Positions 48,055 to 61,100 of a stretch of DNA of 64,000 nt are shown piece after piece. The stretch lies in contig NC_133537.1 in NCBI RefSeq assembly GCF_048544455.1, positions 20,707,541 through 20,771,540 of the forward strand, read 5' to 3'. Numbering within the stretch: the first letter of the stretch is position 1; every line of letters starts with the position of its first letter. The DNA is from Silene latifolia. Taxonomy: Eukaryota > Streptophyta > Magnoliopsida > Caryophyllales > Caryophyllaceae. Position numbers and translations under genes: made by a program. The notes beneath the pieces are model-generated. The model worked only from the letters and a program-made list of their open reading frames with translations. It did not search any database and was not told the origin of the DNA.

Positions 48055-49385
48055 CGCAGCTATATGACGATATAGCAAATGCGGAACGAAACCTCCAAAT
48101 AGCAAAGGAGCAGAGGATGGATATCATAGAAGAGAATAAGACTCTCTATGCATATCTAAGAATTGCACTTGTAGCAATGTAATTCGTTTTTTATGTATTT
48201 ATATTATATATTAACTAATTAAGTTTATTATGCATTCCTCTCCATCGTGTTCTTCTTTTGTTTTATTTAATAATGCAAATTAAATGAAATAATTAGAGAA
48301 AGAAAATAATTACTGAGATGATGACAAAACCTAAAACCATGCATATAAAGCGATACCTGATAATTAGAGAAAATAAGAGATGACGACAACAACAATGCTG
48401 ACGGAGATGATAAAGCAGCGACGATGAGAAAGAGAGAAAGAGACGATGAGAAAGTGTGTGTTTGTGTTTTTGTATGTGTTTGTGTTAGGTTTAATTTGTG
48501 TTTGTGGCTGTAGCTGATCTGTGTTTGTGTGGTTTATATTATGGAAAGTATTGACAACGGTTTTTACACAAAAACTCGTTGTCATTAGATTATATATTAA
48601 CAACGGGTCCTTAGAAAACTGTTGTTAAAAAGTACTGACAACGGCTTCATATATAACCATTGTAATTACTTTTCACTAATTTTGCGCCAAATTATTAACA
48701 ACGGTTATTATGTATTACAGAGTAAACTGTTGTTATTAGTTTTTATATTAACAACGGTTGTGAAAGTTTGACCCGTTGTTAAAACCTATAACAACGGTTA
48801 TCAACACATAACCATTGTAGTCAAGTTTAGTAAAATTCGCACCATCCATTCTACAACGTCTATGGTAATTTTCGTGAATAAGCGTTGTTAAAGGGGCATT
48901 GTAGCTGCCTGGATTTGTAGTAGTGATGTACTCTGTATATATAATTTTAGAGTTATATTGTTTTTTCAGATCAATATTTATATGAAGGAGTTCACAAACT
49001 TCACATCGAATTTATAACCTTTGCAACAAAGCTCAAAAGCTTTATTTTTTGGTACATAAGAGCTTTATAATAATGCTTAAAACCATAAAAATAGTTGTGC
49101 GTAGAACTTATGGTATAATTTATCCATTGGATAAAATCAGTTCGTAAATACAAGTTGTGGTTTGGATTAATATGTAAAAATGAAAATTCCCGTAATTCTA
49201 TTTTTTCTATAACCATTTTAACCACACGACTCATATTTAACACGCTTATTATTTTCCGATAGTTTTACTTTGTCCACAAATATTAATATAAAATCATATT
49301 CATCAATTTTTTTCAAATGACCTCTATAATAACAATTGTTTTTACCAACTACCTGTTATTATTTAAATTTTTTTCATGTTTTATA

Positions 49386-49644
49386 CTTCCTCCATTCTAT
49401 TTGTTTCTTTACGTTTACTTTTTTTGGCACTATTCATTAGTAAGGAGAATTTTCAATACAACTTCTAATATATAACAAAAAGATAGTCATGTGAGATCTT
49501 GTTTGAATCGTCTCACCGAATGGATTATATGAAAATCAAATTTTTATAATTTTTAGTAACACGTAGCTAAAGATATGAACAAAAGAAAACCTGCATTGGT
49601 ATATGCGCATAAAGCAAACGTAAATAATTAAATGGAACGGAGGA
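49386..49644. mobile_element. Stowaway MITE (259 bp)
   Basis: Left CTTCCTCCATTCTATTTG and right (reverse complement) TCCTCCGTTCCATTTAATTA, with TA at 49384-49385 and 49645-49646. Tc1/mariner-derived. Confidence 0.82.
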
Positions 49645-50233
49645 TACCATTTTATTATAAATTGGTTTATTAGGCGACATTTCCATGCACATTAATAACA
49701 TGAACTTAAATGACAAACAAATCCGCGATAAAAGAAAATTATTTTCATCCCATTCTACTGATTCAAAAGATTAATTTCAATAAAATACCCGGTGTATGAA
49801 ATATTAAAGTAACGAAATGATAAATAGCTTTGAATTCTACGAAATATGGCAAGTTGACAATAAGGATGGCAATGAATCGGGTTCAGGTCGGGTGAAGCCT
49901 CATCTGTCATCCATTTGTCACTTTAAAATTACATCCAACTCATCTGTCATCCATCGATCATTTGAGGATGAAATGGGTGAATATGGTGATTGTGTATTTA
50001 TATGTTCAAGTTAAAAAAATGATGATTTTTGATTCTCTAAAAAAATAAAATTAGATAATTATTTTAGTTTAACTTTCTAGCGTGTAGTTTCACAAATATA
50101 TATTTTGAGAGTAGAAAAATTTGAATATTTTATATCTTAACAATATATTATATTTAAAATATTTTTAATAAATAAAATAAAATCTGTTTATGCATGGATG
50201 ACGGATGAAATTTCTTCATCCAACACTCCAACC

Positions 50234-50563
50234 TAGGGGTGTGTGCTGGGCCCGACCATGGCGAAGTGGGTTAAGGGCTAGCATCCCAGGCACGACACGA
50301 GTAAGGGATCGGGCTGGGCACAGTGATGGGTTGGTTTCGTCCAGCCCGAGCCCAACCAACTTAGCAGCGGACTAGGGCGGGTTGGGCTTAGCCCCTTTGC
50401 TTTTTCTAGTGTTGGAATGGGCCGGGCCTATGAAATGTGAGCACTAGCCCGGCTTGAGGGGGAGACCAGATGGTACCGGGCCATGCTCTGAGCTGACCGG
50501 GCTACTAAATAGACACGCCAGATTGGGCTGGGCTGAATTGGCCGGTTACGATGCACAGCTCTA
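50234..50563. mobile_element. hAT-type MITE, GC-rich (330 bp)
   Basis: Ends TAGGGGTGTGTGC and (reverse complement) TAGAGCTGTGCATC. Flanking 8-mers CTCCAACC (50226-50233) and ATCCAACC (50564-50571) match at seven of eight positions, as expected for hAT. The interior is full of GGGCTGGGC-type strings. Confidence 0.78.
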
Positions 50564-51957
50564 ATCCAACCCATCCGATGAAATCTCACCTTAAAGGTGA
50601 GTATAAGTGATAGAGATCCCATGAAACGTGAAACTTAAGAACTCCTCCAAGAGTCCTCAAAGGTCTTACAGTTGTCACCTCAATAAAACGAGAGAAACCA
50701 CCCTTCAAACTCAAGTCATCATATAAACATAACTCACTTTTTATTTTATTTTCTGGGTTTCAAGTCATCTTCACTCTCAGATTAGATCCCACCATTTTAT
50801 ACTCTGAGTTTGACTACTTAACCTCCCATTTTTCTGATTCATTTTTTTCATTTTTTACTCCATTTTTTTTCCCTTCCAGAGAAGTTTAAAAACTTGTGCA
50901 GAAATCCTGTAATTAGCCAAATTTGAGCTAATATGTGATATTGAAGTGATAATATTAGAAGATTTGAACATTTGATTAAATTGCAAATTCTGGTGCATAT
51001 TCTATTCTACTGGCCTAATGTCTGGTAATTAATTTAACCCCCTTTTGTCAATTTTTGTTAATTTTATGGTTTAAAGTTATAATCTTTATGTAAAATTGGT
51101 TGTAGTTTAGCTGTTATGATCAAAATTAATGCTGATATATGTAATTATAGTATTTTCTGTATTAATTAGTTGGTGGGTATTTAGTTCTGTATTAGTAGTT
51201 GCTGTCTTTTTTGCACATTATCTGTAAAGTTTTCATGTGTCTTCTTCAGTTGATCAATTATTTTTGCTGAATTTGTATGTTGTAAACTTTGGATTATTTT
51301 CTCCTTGAGTGGATACAAGATGGTGAATGATGTATGTATGTATGTGATTCAGTTTGATCTCGATTCGTCGACTAGATAGTGATTGTCGTGTTTATAGTTT
51401 ATACTCCTTGCATTCCATTTATATTGTCCTGGTATGACTTTGACGGTCTACTAATGTCAACTTTGATCGATATGTCGAAATTAATGGTCAAAGTTGGTAT
51501 CGGGTTGGTCACTGCAGTCAAATGGGAACAATGTAGATGGGGTGAAGGCCGTATTTATACACACAATGCTTGTATTTATACTTTTTATAAACCATAAATG
51601 AATCTAAAGGAAGTTTAAAATTTCAGAAGGGTACAAGGTTGTGTCTCGAAAAAGTTTCCGGAGAAATAGGGAAGTCAGAAATGTGTGGAATAATTGTAAC
51701 TTATAGTTAGGCTTATAGGTATACACTGTATGTCATTTGAGAATTGTGACCCTCTTAAAACATTGCTATCTTGCACTCTTACACAATTTGGAGACGGAAA
51801 TCTTCCTTTGTCAGGTGGTGTTGTGAAATCATTTGTTTAATTATCAGATACATGTATTTTCCTTTTCTTTCAATTGTATAGACCACTTTTGTGGTGACCA
51901 ACTCTTGCATTTGCATAGGTTGCATTTTCTTAGTTGCAGAATTATCATCGGGATAAT

Positions 51958-54900
51958 ATGCGAGAGAAATTGGGAATGAGGAACAAATACCGGAAACCAA
52001 CCACTTTGCGTTGCAGTGCAGGGAGCAGATGTTCTCTACCTGTTGCAGTATGGAGTGTGGTTGGATGCCTTCTGTTGCTTCAGCTTTATTCTCTTTACCC
52101 CCAGAAGGATTCCTTCAGTTTGGACACACAAGTACACACAAAGAAACATTTCCGTGAGCTTGAAGAGGTCGACGAGGAGAACATTCAAATGCCTCCACCA
52201 AGAAAACGGTCTCCACGAGCTATTAAAAGGAAACCAAAAAAAGCAACTACAATTATTGATGAGTTCCTTGATGAGACTTCTCAACTTCGGCACGTTTTCT
52301 TCCCTGATATGAAAAGCGCGATCAATCCAATCAATGGGAGTGATAGCTTCTATTATTATCCAGGAAGAATTTGGTTAGACACGGATGGAAACCCTATCCA
52401 AGCTCATGGCGGTGGCATTTTGTATGACGAGGGATCAAAGACATATTACTGGTATGGAGAGTATAAAGATGGACCAACCTATCACGCTCATAAGAAGGGA
52501 GCAGCACGAGTATGTTCCTCTTCTTGATTTACACTACAATATATGTCATTTTCTTTCTCTTTTTTTCTTCTTCTTTTAAATCCGAAATGGCCAACTCCTG
52601 GAAGGCATTTGGGAGTTTTTAGTCACAAGGGTCATTAAGACTGCTGACATGATACAGAAGGCAGTAAAGGGTTTCACTATTAAATGTCTTCATGCAATCT
52701 GTGCTGCAATTTTATTAAATTGCGATATACTTGGATAAATATTCTGTAGGTGACAGTGCACACAGTGGTTTAATTCATGACCATACATCAAGTTGAAAAA
52801 AAAAATCATCAGGTAAACATGGCAAATTTATAGAGATGCGTGTCTCTTTTTTGACTCGGGGAAAATGAAGTTGAAGAATTTGTTCTGTTTTTCTTTGAAA
52901 ATTTTGGCTTATGGTTGTTATTTGCCATCATCTTAAATATGGGAAGCAAAAGTTTGAAAAATATACAAACTATTTGGATTCTTTACATCTCTTAACAAAG
53001 CTCAAATTGAGATTTTCGCTTCTTTAGTCTAATTTGGTGCATGTGTTATTTTATCTTAACATTTACTCTACTGTTGTTTCCTTTTTCTTGCTAATTTTTT
53101 GTATATGTTTTATTATTAGGTTTACTAGGTTAGATTTGAACGTTGCGCATTTGTTCATCTCATCTTACCTGCTATCTCATGTAACATTTTCTGATTAGTC
53201 GTTGCAATTCTTCTTTCCCATGAGTTGTCCTTATTGCTTAACTTTGAGACGTTAGAAACTTAAAACTGGTCTATTTTTGTCCTCTTGTAAATCCTTTATA
53301 TATCCTTCATGACCGTGTGGCTTAAGAGTGAAACCTATCAAGATTCTATGTAGGATTAAGAGTTACTTTAAGAGTCTTTGATGTGGGGATAATTTTAAGT
53401 TCTATTTCCCTGAGCTCCTTATCTGATAAAAACTTTGGCTACGCGGTTAAGGTGGCAAACGGGTCAATCGGATCAGTTTCGGTTCGGGTTCTTTCGGATC
53501 GGGTTATTTCGGTTTATCTTTTTTTTCGATTTCAGTTCGGTTCAATTCGGGTTGGATTCAGTTTTGACTTTTAATCGGTTGTAGATATTTCGGATCGGTC
53601 CAGGTTCGAGTTGGGTTAATATCAGACCAGATGAGATTCGAATCAGGTCATAATCGGATCGGATGTCAAGGGATTGGGTCTTTATTCAAAACATTGGATA
53701 TAATACGAATAATTTTTTTTTTTAAAAGTAATAAATAATGTTTTTTTGTATAACTACGATATAATATTAATTCATTGACATCAAATGGGTGACACTCATG
53801 TACAAAAGGACACCCTAGATGTGACGCCTAGGTACATTGGGGTCATTTTGGGTTTTAATGTTTGGTTTCTGTCATCAATGTACGGGTTGAAATCGGTTCA
53901 GGTATATATCGGTTCGGATTAAAACAATTCAGGTTGAAACAGTTCAGGTTCATTCAATTTTGGGTCTATTTCGGATATTACAAATTGGGTTCGATTTCGA
54001 ATCAATTCAGGTACCTTTCGGGTGTACGGTCAGGTGTCGATGCAGGTATTTTTGATCGGTTTTTCGGATTCGGTATACTTTTGCCAGGTCTATACTCCCC
54101 TAACGCGGTAGAAAGATCTGCCAATGTTCTGATAATATAAGTTATTAACTGTTGGAATCAAATCAATATCAGAAGCTTACTAGTATAGTATCAGATTTTA
54201 AGCTTGGACTATTCAACGGTTTCTGTTTTTTGAATATCATCACAGTTTGAACACCTGGTGAATTATGTCGTCACATCTACTCATAGATTCCAAGAGTTCG
54301 TATTTTCAAGTGTTTAGGCACTTTTATTCTCCTACTGGCCTGAGGCGTTTCTAATAATTGACTTTGTTTTGAACCTTGCTATCTTGAGTTGTGCTATCTA
54401 GTACAATTTGGGTCAGTTGGGAAGCAAACTTGCTGGCTATTACTAGTGTACTCTCACTGTCTACCAGTATCTCCGTATTCCTCTCTTTGCCAGCTGTAAA
54501 CATTCACTGTTGAGCCGTCTTTACAAGCTTTGTTAAGAATTTATGACTAGGAAATGCCTAGGCGCAAATCTCACAGACGCATAACCAAAACATTCTGGTG
54601 TTCTTTTTGTCCGCCTTGCGCATAAGGCGCAGCCAACAAGAAGACATACTACTATTTAATTTCCATATTTCTATATACTAGTTCTTTTATTATACTATTC
54701 CCTTTTCCCCATTATTCGTGGTTTCTGCCTTCTTAGCCCTCCTGTAAACAAAAAAGGGGGTTGCACAAATTTAATCTTGAAATTACATATTTTATTGGGA
54801 AGCAGTGCTGCCTTTTTCTATGAGGCACACCTTCGCCTTGTGCTTCATCGCTGTAGGCCCTCGTTGTCGGCTTGTCGTGGTGCGCCTCATGCTTTTCACT

Positions 54901-55520
54901 TTTTGCCTCCCAGACATTGGCCGTCTGTGCGCCTGCACATTTCAAAACTTAGTTTGCAAGAAAGTATTGCTTATCATTTTAGTAGGAGGTCTGGACTCTG
55001 AAATGTTAAGACTGGCCATGTGTCTTGACTCTTGACAACTACTCTATGCCATACATATATATGTCCATTGTCAATTTTCACTTCTAGGAGAACATGACTA
55101 CCATCATACCTTGGGTTAAGCCCTTCACAAGGCCCGGAAGAGCAGAATTTTTTGCATTTCATGGGCATGGACTGGAAATAAAATATTAACTCGAACAACA
55201 GCTAGTAACTAATATCGTGCTCTTGGGGTGATATTCGCCTATAAGCTATGTGCATCAAATCAATTTAGCAAATTCCTCAAATTTTGTCAAGGCTAGAATT
55301 ACGCCAGTAGTTTAGATTCTTTGTATTAGCATCAAGTGAACTTGATAGTCATACTCTTTTGAGCTATATTGTGTATATAGGTGAAGATGATGGTGTGTTT
55401 AGATGAATATGAGAAAGTGTGCTTAGGTGAATATAGTTTATGGGTGTATGCATGGTGCTCCCGAAGCTCAATAAGCATTTGTTTCCCAGTAGCACCAAAG
55501 TTATCAACTTCCAACTAATT

Positions 55521-55567
<47 letters not shown>

Positions 55568-55615
55568 GCGCCTTGAATCCAAGTCACTATGACATACTTT
55601 GTACTTGCTGTTTAG

Positions 55616-55647
<32 letters not shown>

Positions 55648-56650
55648 CCTGAGGCGGTGCTTTACCATTTTATTCATTTGACAAAATAGGTGTATCTATA
55701 ACGGTAAATCATTAATGGAAACCTTCTTCTTCTCATATTATTGCACTCTGTTGGATTTCCGCTGTTGTTTTTCTCTGTCTAAATGTATGTTGATTGCCTT
55801 CTAGGTTGACATCATTGGTGTTGGCTGCTACTCTTCCAAAGACTTATGGACATGGAAGAACGAGGGTATTGTGCTTGCCGCAGAGGAAACTGATGAAACC
55901 CATGACCTTCATAAATCAAATGTCCTCGAAAGACCAAAAGTCCTTTACAACGACAAAACCAGAAAGTATGTCATGTGGATGCATGTCGACAATGTGAATT
56001 ATACAAAAGCCCATGTGGGTGTGGCCATCAGTGACTACCCAAACGGCCCCTTTGAGTACCTTCATAGCAAAAGTCCACATGGTTTTGACAGTAGAGATAT
56101 GACGGTCTTCAAGGATGATGACGGTATTGCATACATTGTCTACTCTTCTGTGGATAACAGTGAACTCCATATCGGGCCACTTACAGATGATTATCTGGGC
56201 CTTTTGAATGTGGTGAGACCGATACTCATAGGGCAGCACCGTGAAGCCCCGGCTCTATTCAAGCACCAGGGCACATATTACATGATCACATCAGGCTGCT
56301 CCGGCTGGGCACCAAATGAAGCGATGGCTCATGCATCGGAGTTCATTATGGGCCCGTGGGATACACTGGGAAATCCATGTATTGGAGGGAGTAAAATTTT
56401 CAGAGAAACAACTTTTTTTGCACAGAGCACATTTGTACTACCTCTGCCAGGACTCCCTGATTACTTTCTATTTATGGCGGACCGATGGAACCCAGCCGAT
56501 CTAAAGGACTCAAGGTATGTCTGGTTGCCACTGAATGTCGCGGGTCCTGCAGATCAGCCCCTCGATTATGAGTTTGGATTTCCAATGTTTTCCCGAGTTT
56601 CGATTTATTGGCACAGGAAATGGAAACTTCCATACAAGTGGAGTGGATAG
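51958..56650 (+). CDS. Golgi glycosyl hydrolase family 43 protein (GH43A/B-like)
   Basis: Two coding exons: 51958-52509 (184 codons) and 55805-56650 (281 codons plus TAG). The 3.3-kb phase-0 intron begins GTATGT and ends CTAG. Total is 465 aa, close to the ~466 aa I recall for Arabidopsis At3g49880 and At5g67540. Residues 1-27 are basic, about 28-46 form a single hydrophobic signal anchor (type II membrane protein), then comes a basic stalk with KKHFRELEEVDEEN. The GH43 beta-propeller starts near SFYYYPGRIWLDTDGNPIQA and includes DMTVFKDDDGIAYIVYSS and the REAPALF segment with the likely acid Glu. Arabidopsis homologues act as Golgi exo-beta-1,3-galactosidases on arabinogalactan proteins (established knowledge). 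I chose ATG 51958 as the first ATG in frame. No frameshifts. Confidence 0.93.
53457..54092. mobile_element. Probable hAT-type MITE in GH43 intron
   Basis: Rich in GGTTCGGGT/TTCGGATCGG strings. Left TTAAGGTGGCAAACGGG and right (reverse complement) TAGACCTGGCAAAAG resemble TAGGGGTGGCAAA-type ends. I could not fix an 8-bp duplication, so the boundaries are approximate. Confidence 0.5.
54093..55804. other. Rest of GH43 intron: degenerate repeats, A44 and T-rich runs
   Basis: Contains a 44-base A run (55522-55565), a T-rich stretch near 55620-55645 and GCC-GAGGCG-like strings near 54550-54950 and 55570-55665 that could be retroposon debris. No exon recognised. Confidence 0.45.
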
Positions 56651-58175
56651 GTTATGGTATACTTTTAAGCTGTTTTTCCTTTTAGCAGTTGAGTGTTATG
56701 TACAAAAGAGAAATATCTGTAACATTAATAGTTACTTCGTTCCACAGTTTACGGCAAGTTTAGGAAATGTTGATTGATTGAAATAAAAAAAACTCTGCTG
56801 ATTTGAAAGTTTGATACTTTACCTATAGCCTTGGATATTTGATTGTTATCATTTTACTTACCAGGTTCGTGTAAAAGTCTCTCATAACCGTGGTTAGCTT
56901 GAGGCTTTCTAAGCTGTTCCTCGTGCATTAAGGCCTGTCAGCTGTCATGACCAAGACTAATCACCAGCATGCGCAAGTTAGAGTAGAACAGGGTATCGAA
57001 GTGACCATGGGTTTATCATGATCGTCAACGTGCGGTGAATTTGAAGGCGATTGTTCAAACGCCTGATGGGAATTTAGATATACTGTTTCAGGATTGTTCC
57101 AAACGTTTACATGTCTGGACTCAAATTACAAGACTAATGGTTCGAAAATTGTTCGCGTTGGCAATTAAAGTGTCCGGAATCAAATTTTGCTCACGGGTTA
57201 CTACTATGGTGAAACCATTCGAAAATTGTTGTAAAGCTTCTTGAAGATTTATATATTGATGCAAAGACACAATTAACCTCAAGTAATATGTATGATACAC
57301 ATGCCTGAACATTTCACTACAACTATGGTTATGTTAAATATATGTAAGTAATTTGATTTCTGGTTTTTAATACCCAAAATTATGAAGCACAATGCAAAAT
57401 AAGTGTTATAATTAGTAGCCAGGGAAAAAGTGACTCGTACAAAATTTTAACTGATACACATCCTAATTCCTATCCCCTTTGAGGACAAGTACTCCGACAT
57501 CAGAACTGATTATTGCTGATTTTCGCGTTTATCAATCTCACATATACCTATCTATTGTGCTCTGTGGACTCTTTACAATTGTTTCCCCTTGAAAAAGATC
57601 ATTTGGCTCATGCATTGTGACCAGTTGTCTGGGCATCTTCTCACACCATGGTCCATTGACTCCATGCTCGGGGCTTAGAGCAATAACAATAGCAATAGCA
57701 GATCTCTATATAAAGTTTTTTTCATGCCATATCATATTTTTCAATACCAATATTTAAGAACTTTAATCCACAATAGAGGTAACGTTTTTTTCTTCTTGGA
57801 AATAGACAGTTTAAAGACACTTCACATTTTCTATGTCATGGTCATTGGTCATCACATTTTTATATGCTTAGCAACCTAGCTCTTATTTTAGAACTCAATT
57901 ATTAAAATTAAGAATCAACTTTATGATTTAGTAGATCAACTCTTTAAATAAAGTTCTTAGTGATAATTTCAAGAATAAGAACTACTATTGTTAATGCTCT
58001 TATGGAACTAAAGTACAAAACTCAAAGCTAAGGTATCCGGTATACCTAGCGAGTTGTGACCTAATCTACGATGTAAACAGCGCAGTATTCCTTCACCTGA
58101 ACTGTTTCGCTATAGTTACAGACTTACAGCAACCACACTTCCAATTATAGAACAAAATGTTCAAAAGGTACATAT
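56651..58175. other. Convergent intergenic region of GH43 and CYP65
   Basis: Holds both 3' UTRs. An AATAAA is at about 56781-56786, a possible GH43 polyadenylation signal. One MITE lies at 57678-57999. No other gene. Confidence 0.55.
57678..57999. mobile_element. PIF/Harbinger-like MITE (322 bp)
   Basis: Terminal inverted repeat GAGCAATAACAATAG and (reverse complement of right end) GAGCATTAACAATAG, with TTA on both sides (57675-57677, 58000-58002). Confidence 0.78.
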
Positions 58176-61100
58176 TTACCAAGCAGAAAAATCTTTGAAT
58201 TCTCCTGTAGGACCCGCCTTCCTCTTCTTCGTGGTACCAGCTGCGGGTATAGTAATGTCAGTGGCAACTGCTTCAGCTTGAGCACTTCTGTTTTTAAGAT
58301 ACTTCCCGATGCCACCACCCGTATCTGCTGCACCAGTCACCGGGTTACTATACCAGGACCCCACCTTTTCCTGAAAGGTATTAAAGTATTAGAAAAGTAC
58401 AAAAATTATGAGGCGGTCTCACATGTAAGACCCACACCACCAGTTAACCATAAACAGAATAAGTAAATGACGAATACAAAAATGTTTGAACTTGCAAGAC
58501 CGTCTCAACACTCTCACAGAAATGGGGGAGGGAAAGGGTGGAGGGAGTTGTATTGCATAGAATATTTGATATTTGATTACTCCCCCACGCTGCTAACTCA
58601 ACATTACATAAATTTTATCAGGGATCAGTTATAAAATGCCAGTGATAGCAGCGGGATGAAAAATTATACTCACATTTTCTTCATCCTCGGCCTTCTTCTG
58701 TTCTTCAGTTTTCTCTTCCCCTTCGTCTTCGTCGGGTTCAGTATAAGGATTGACAAATATTGTAACATTGTTTATCTTTATTTCTTCCTGAAAAGCAACA
58801 AAGAAACCTTGTGTCAAGATGCACATGATTGCAGTGTTAACCTAGGGCTAGGCAAACCATCCGACTTCCCTCTCCAGTCTCCCCCAAAACACAATGGTAG
58901 GCAGCAGAAACAAACTAAAATGTTCATTTCATGAAAGAAGCTCCGTAAAGGACCAGAATCCAGATAAATGGTGTCAAATGAAACGGTCTCATCGTATAAG
59001 ATGATAAAAAAGGACCACAGTCACAACATTTGATGTTCGGGGATTCAATAACCAAGGCAATCTCATATTATGAAACTACAAAACTTGTAGGCCAATATTA
59101 AAGCCTTTAAGGGCACAGATGAATCCATCCAGGAAACAGGAGTTAAACAAGGCACACTGAGCCGTCTTTGTAAGTGTGAGTAATGAGAACTTGAATTCAG
59201 GACTTCAAGTTTGAAAATAAGTTGATTTACTTTAAAAGAGCCCACCGGCCAGTTTTCTACAGTCCCATAGTCGGAGAGGCTAAGTAAGACTCGCTTGTAG
59301 GGTACTCTATAAACCCCTGATACAACAAACTACACCGTATATAAAATGTGAGCTGAAGTAACCTCCAATTATTAATTTCCAGTAAATTCAGAGTAGAAGT
59401 TGACAGCGACAAGTGCTCTCCAGTCATAAATTTCAAAGAACTAGCCTCTTTGCAACTGCAAGAGTTAAAGTGATGTGTACCCCAATTTTCCACTTCCCAG
59501 CTTAAGATAAAGGAGCTCCATTAGTGCCAATGCAAAATGACATCAAAATTCATAACACAAGCAGCTAATCCGTAGATGAGAATCCACTCCATTAGTATTA
59601 AGCTTAGGTATTGGTGGCATTAACGTAGAAAGTGTGATCTTCACAAAGGAAATGGGTCTTTTACAGCTCACAACCATTAACAACCCCTTCACAGTCTTTT
59701 TTTTTTTAAAAATAAAAGTTAATTAATGGGGCTACCAATAGGTTGCTATAATAGTTGTGACGTAAGAGACTCGAGCCTCAAGCCTCAAGAGTCGAGACTG
59801 TAGAAAAACAGTAGAAAATTATAACAACTGTAATGTCAAGAAAGTAACTATAACAATCTTAACTCTATAATGGTATGGAATACCATCCGTGAACACTGGT
59901 CCTTCTAAAGACTGATAATACTACGATGCTATGTGATGAACACTGGAACATATCCAAAATAGCACCTAAAAAGAGAAGGCACTCACCAGAGGTCGGTCAT
60001 CGTCATCCACAGGAACCTTTTCCATGGTGGAAAGCGCAGTCAAGCCACCAACTACCATCCCAAACACTGTGTGCTTATAGTTCAAATGATTGGCAGATTT
60101 ATACAATATGAAAAACTGTGAACCATTGGTGTGAGGGCCACTATTTGCCATACTAACAACCCCCCTTCCAGTGTGGAGCAGCTTTGAATTAACCTCATCC
60201 TTGAAAGGCTTTCCCCAAATCGATTCACCACCTTTTCCAGTACCAGTTGGATCACCGCCTTGAATCATGAAATTCCTAGCAAGTATTGAAAGTCAGGCTT
60301 CAGTTTGGACTTAGCAAACTAGTTAAAAAGGTGAGCCACATAAGATGGTAATAAAAGGAATCTCTTGTCATTACCTTATGCTTCTATGAAAAATTACACC
60401 ATTATAATAGCCTTGCTCACAAAGAGTAATGAAATTTTCGCATGCCCTAGGAGTGATGTCACAATGTAGCTCAATATTTAGGTCACCATGTGATGTGTGC
60501 AGTTGTACATATCCCTTTTTCTTGGGATTTTTCTCAACTTTAACATACTCAAAATCATTATTTGTTACAGGGTCATAAGATGTGGAAGTAAAGGATCTTG
60601 ATGCAGCACCAGTTGTGTAACGACTCTTTACCTGAGGCACACAAAAGTATCAACGCTGTTACATTTTGGCTTTCACAAAGAAACTAAACAATGTCCGGAA
60701 AAAAAAAAATTAAGGTAAGGGAGCATAACATCAAGTACTTGTACTTCTTTATCTTCATATCCCTTTAGCAAATTTACTAAGAAAAAACATTCTGTTATAC
60801 AAGGGAAACTGAATATGACCTTATAAATGGAAATAACTATCTACTAGATGGAGTAATCAGCTGGGTTGAAGAAACCAGGATCTAGAATGCATTGTTTATG
60901 AGAAGAGCAGTCCAAAAGACTCTAATCCTATGTAAACTTGGGAAGGCTAATAGCAAGCAGCTGGTGCTTTTCCACACCAGGGACATACAACAAACAATAT
61001 TCTTGAGCACAAAGACGCCAAGCCACAATCACGAGAGTTTACTTTAATCCCAAACTAAAGCTACATGCTTTCAACTCCATGTACAAGAACAGAGAACATT

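Larger units (their letters stand above)
26219..48182 (+). pseudogene. Small coiled-coil-like ORF in CACTA 2 (split by retrotransposon)
   Basis: The first part is 26219-26382: MNDTIRNTCIMTEYNKSFIR, then DIEDRFRSYLEDARTALKDA, then a run of seven A at 26348-26354. The remainder resumes at 48060, after the TSD, with LYDDIANAERNLQIAKEQ, and ends at TAA 48180-48182. Frame 0 stops three codons after the A-run; the downstream part is open in the -1 frame, as in CACTA 1 with ten A. Both copies keep the same C-terminal length. Function unknown. The gene is physically destroyed here by the CGCAG-flanked insertion. Confidence 0.5.
25614..48925 (+). mobile_element. CACTA element 2, split by a 21.7-kb insertion
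   Basis: Left end CACTACTACAGATACAGGC, right end (reverse complement) CACTACTACAAATCCAGGC. TSD ATG is perfect at 25611-25613 and 48926-48928. Removing the insert 26383-48054 and one CGCAG leaves about 1.64 kb, close to CACTA 1 (1.67 kb) and alignable to it over most of its length. Subterminal AACAACGGTT arrays lie at both ends. It carries the same small ORF, split by the insertion. Confidence 0.93.
48929..51957. other. Upstream flank of GH43 gene
   Basis: AT-rich intergenic sequence with two MITEs, then the presumed promoter and 5' UTR of the GH43 gene. A plausible 5' UTR intron begins near 51027 (GGTAATTAATTT) and ends at the TTAG before 51934 (inference). No other gene is seen. Confidence 0.5.

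Noticed and set aside
47786-48127. 113-aa minus-strand ORF across the 3' LTR/CACTA junction
   Set aside because: It crosses a transposon insertion junction and is antisense to the small CACTA ORF, so it arose by chance.
49857-49980. Possible additional hAT MITE (GGATGGCAATGAATCGGG)
   Set aside because: The left end resembles TAGGGATGGCAATG-type ends, but I found no matching right end or duplication.
54550-55665. Possible SINE copies (GAGGCGC/GCGCC strings with A runs)
   Set aside because: No A/B-box pair, no target duplication and no clear boundaries could be shown.
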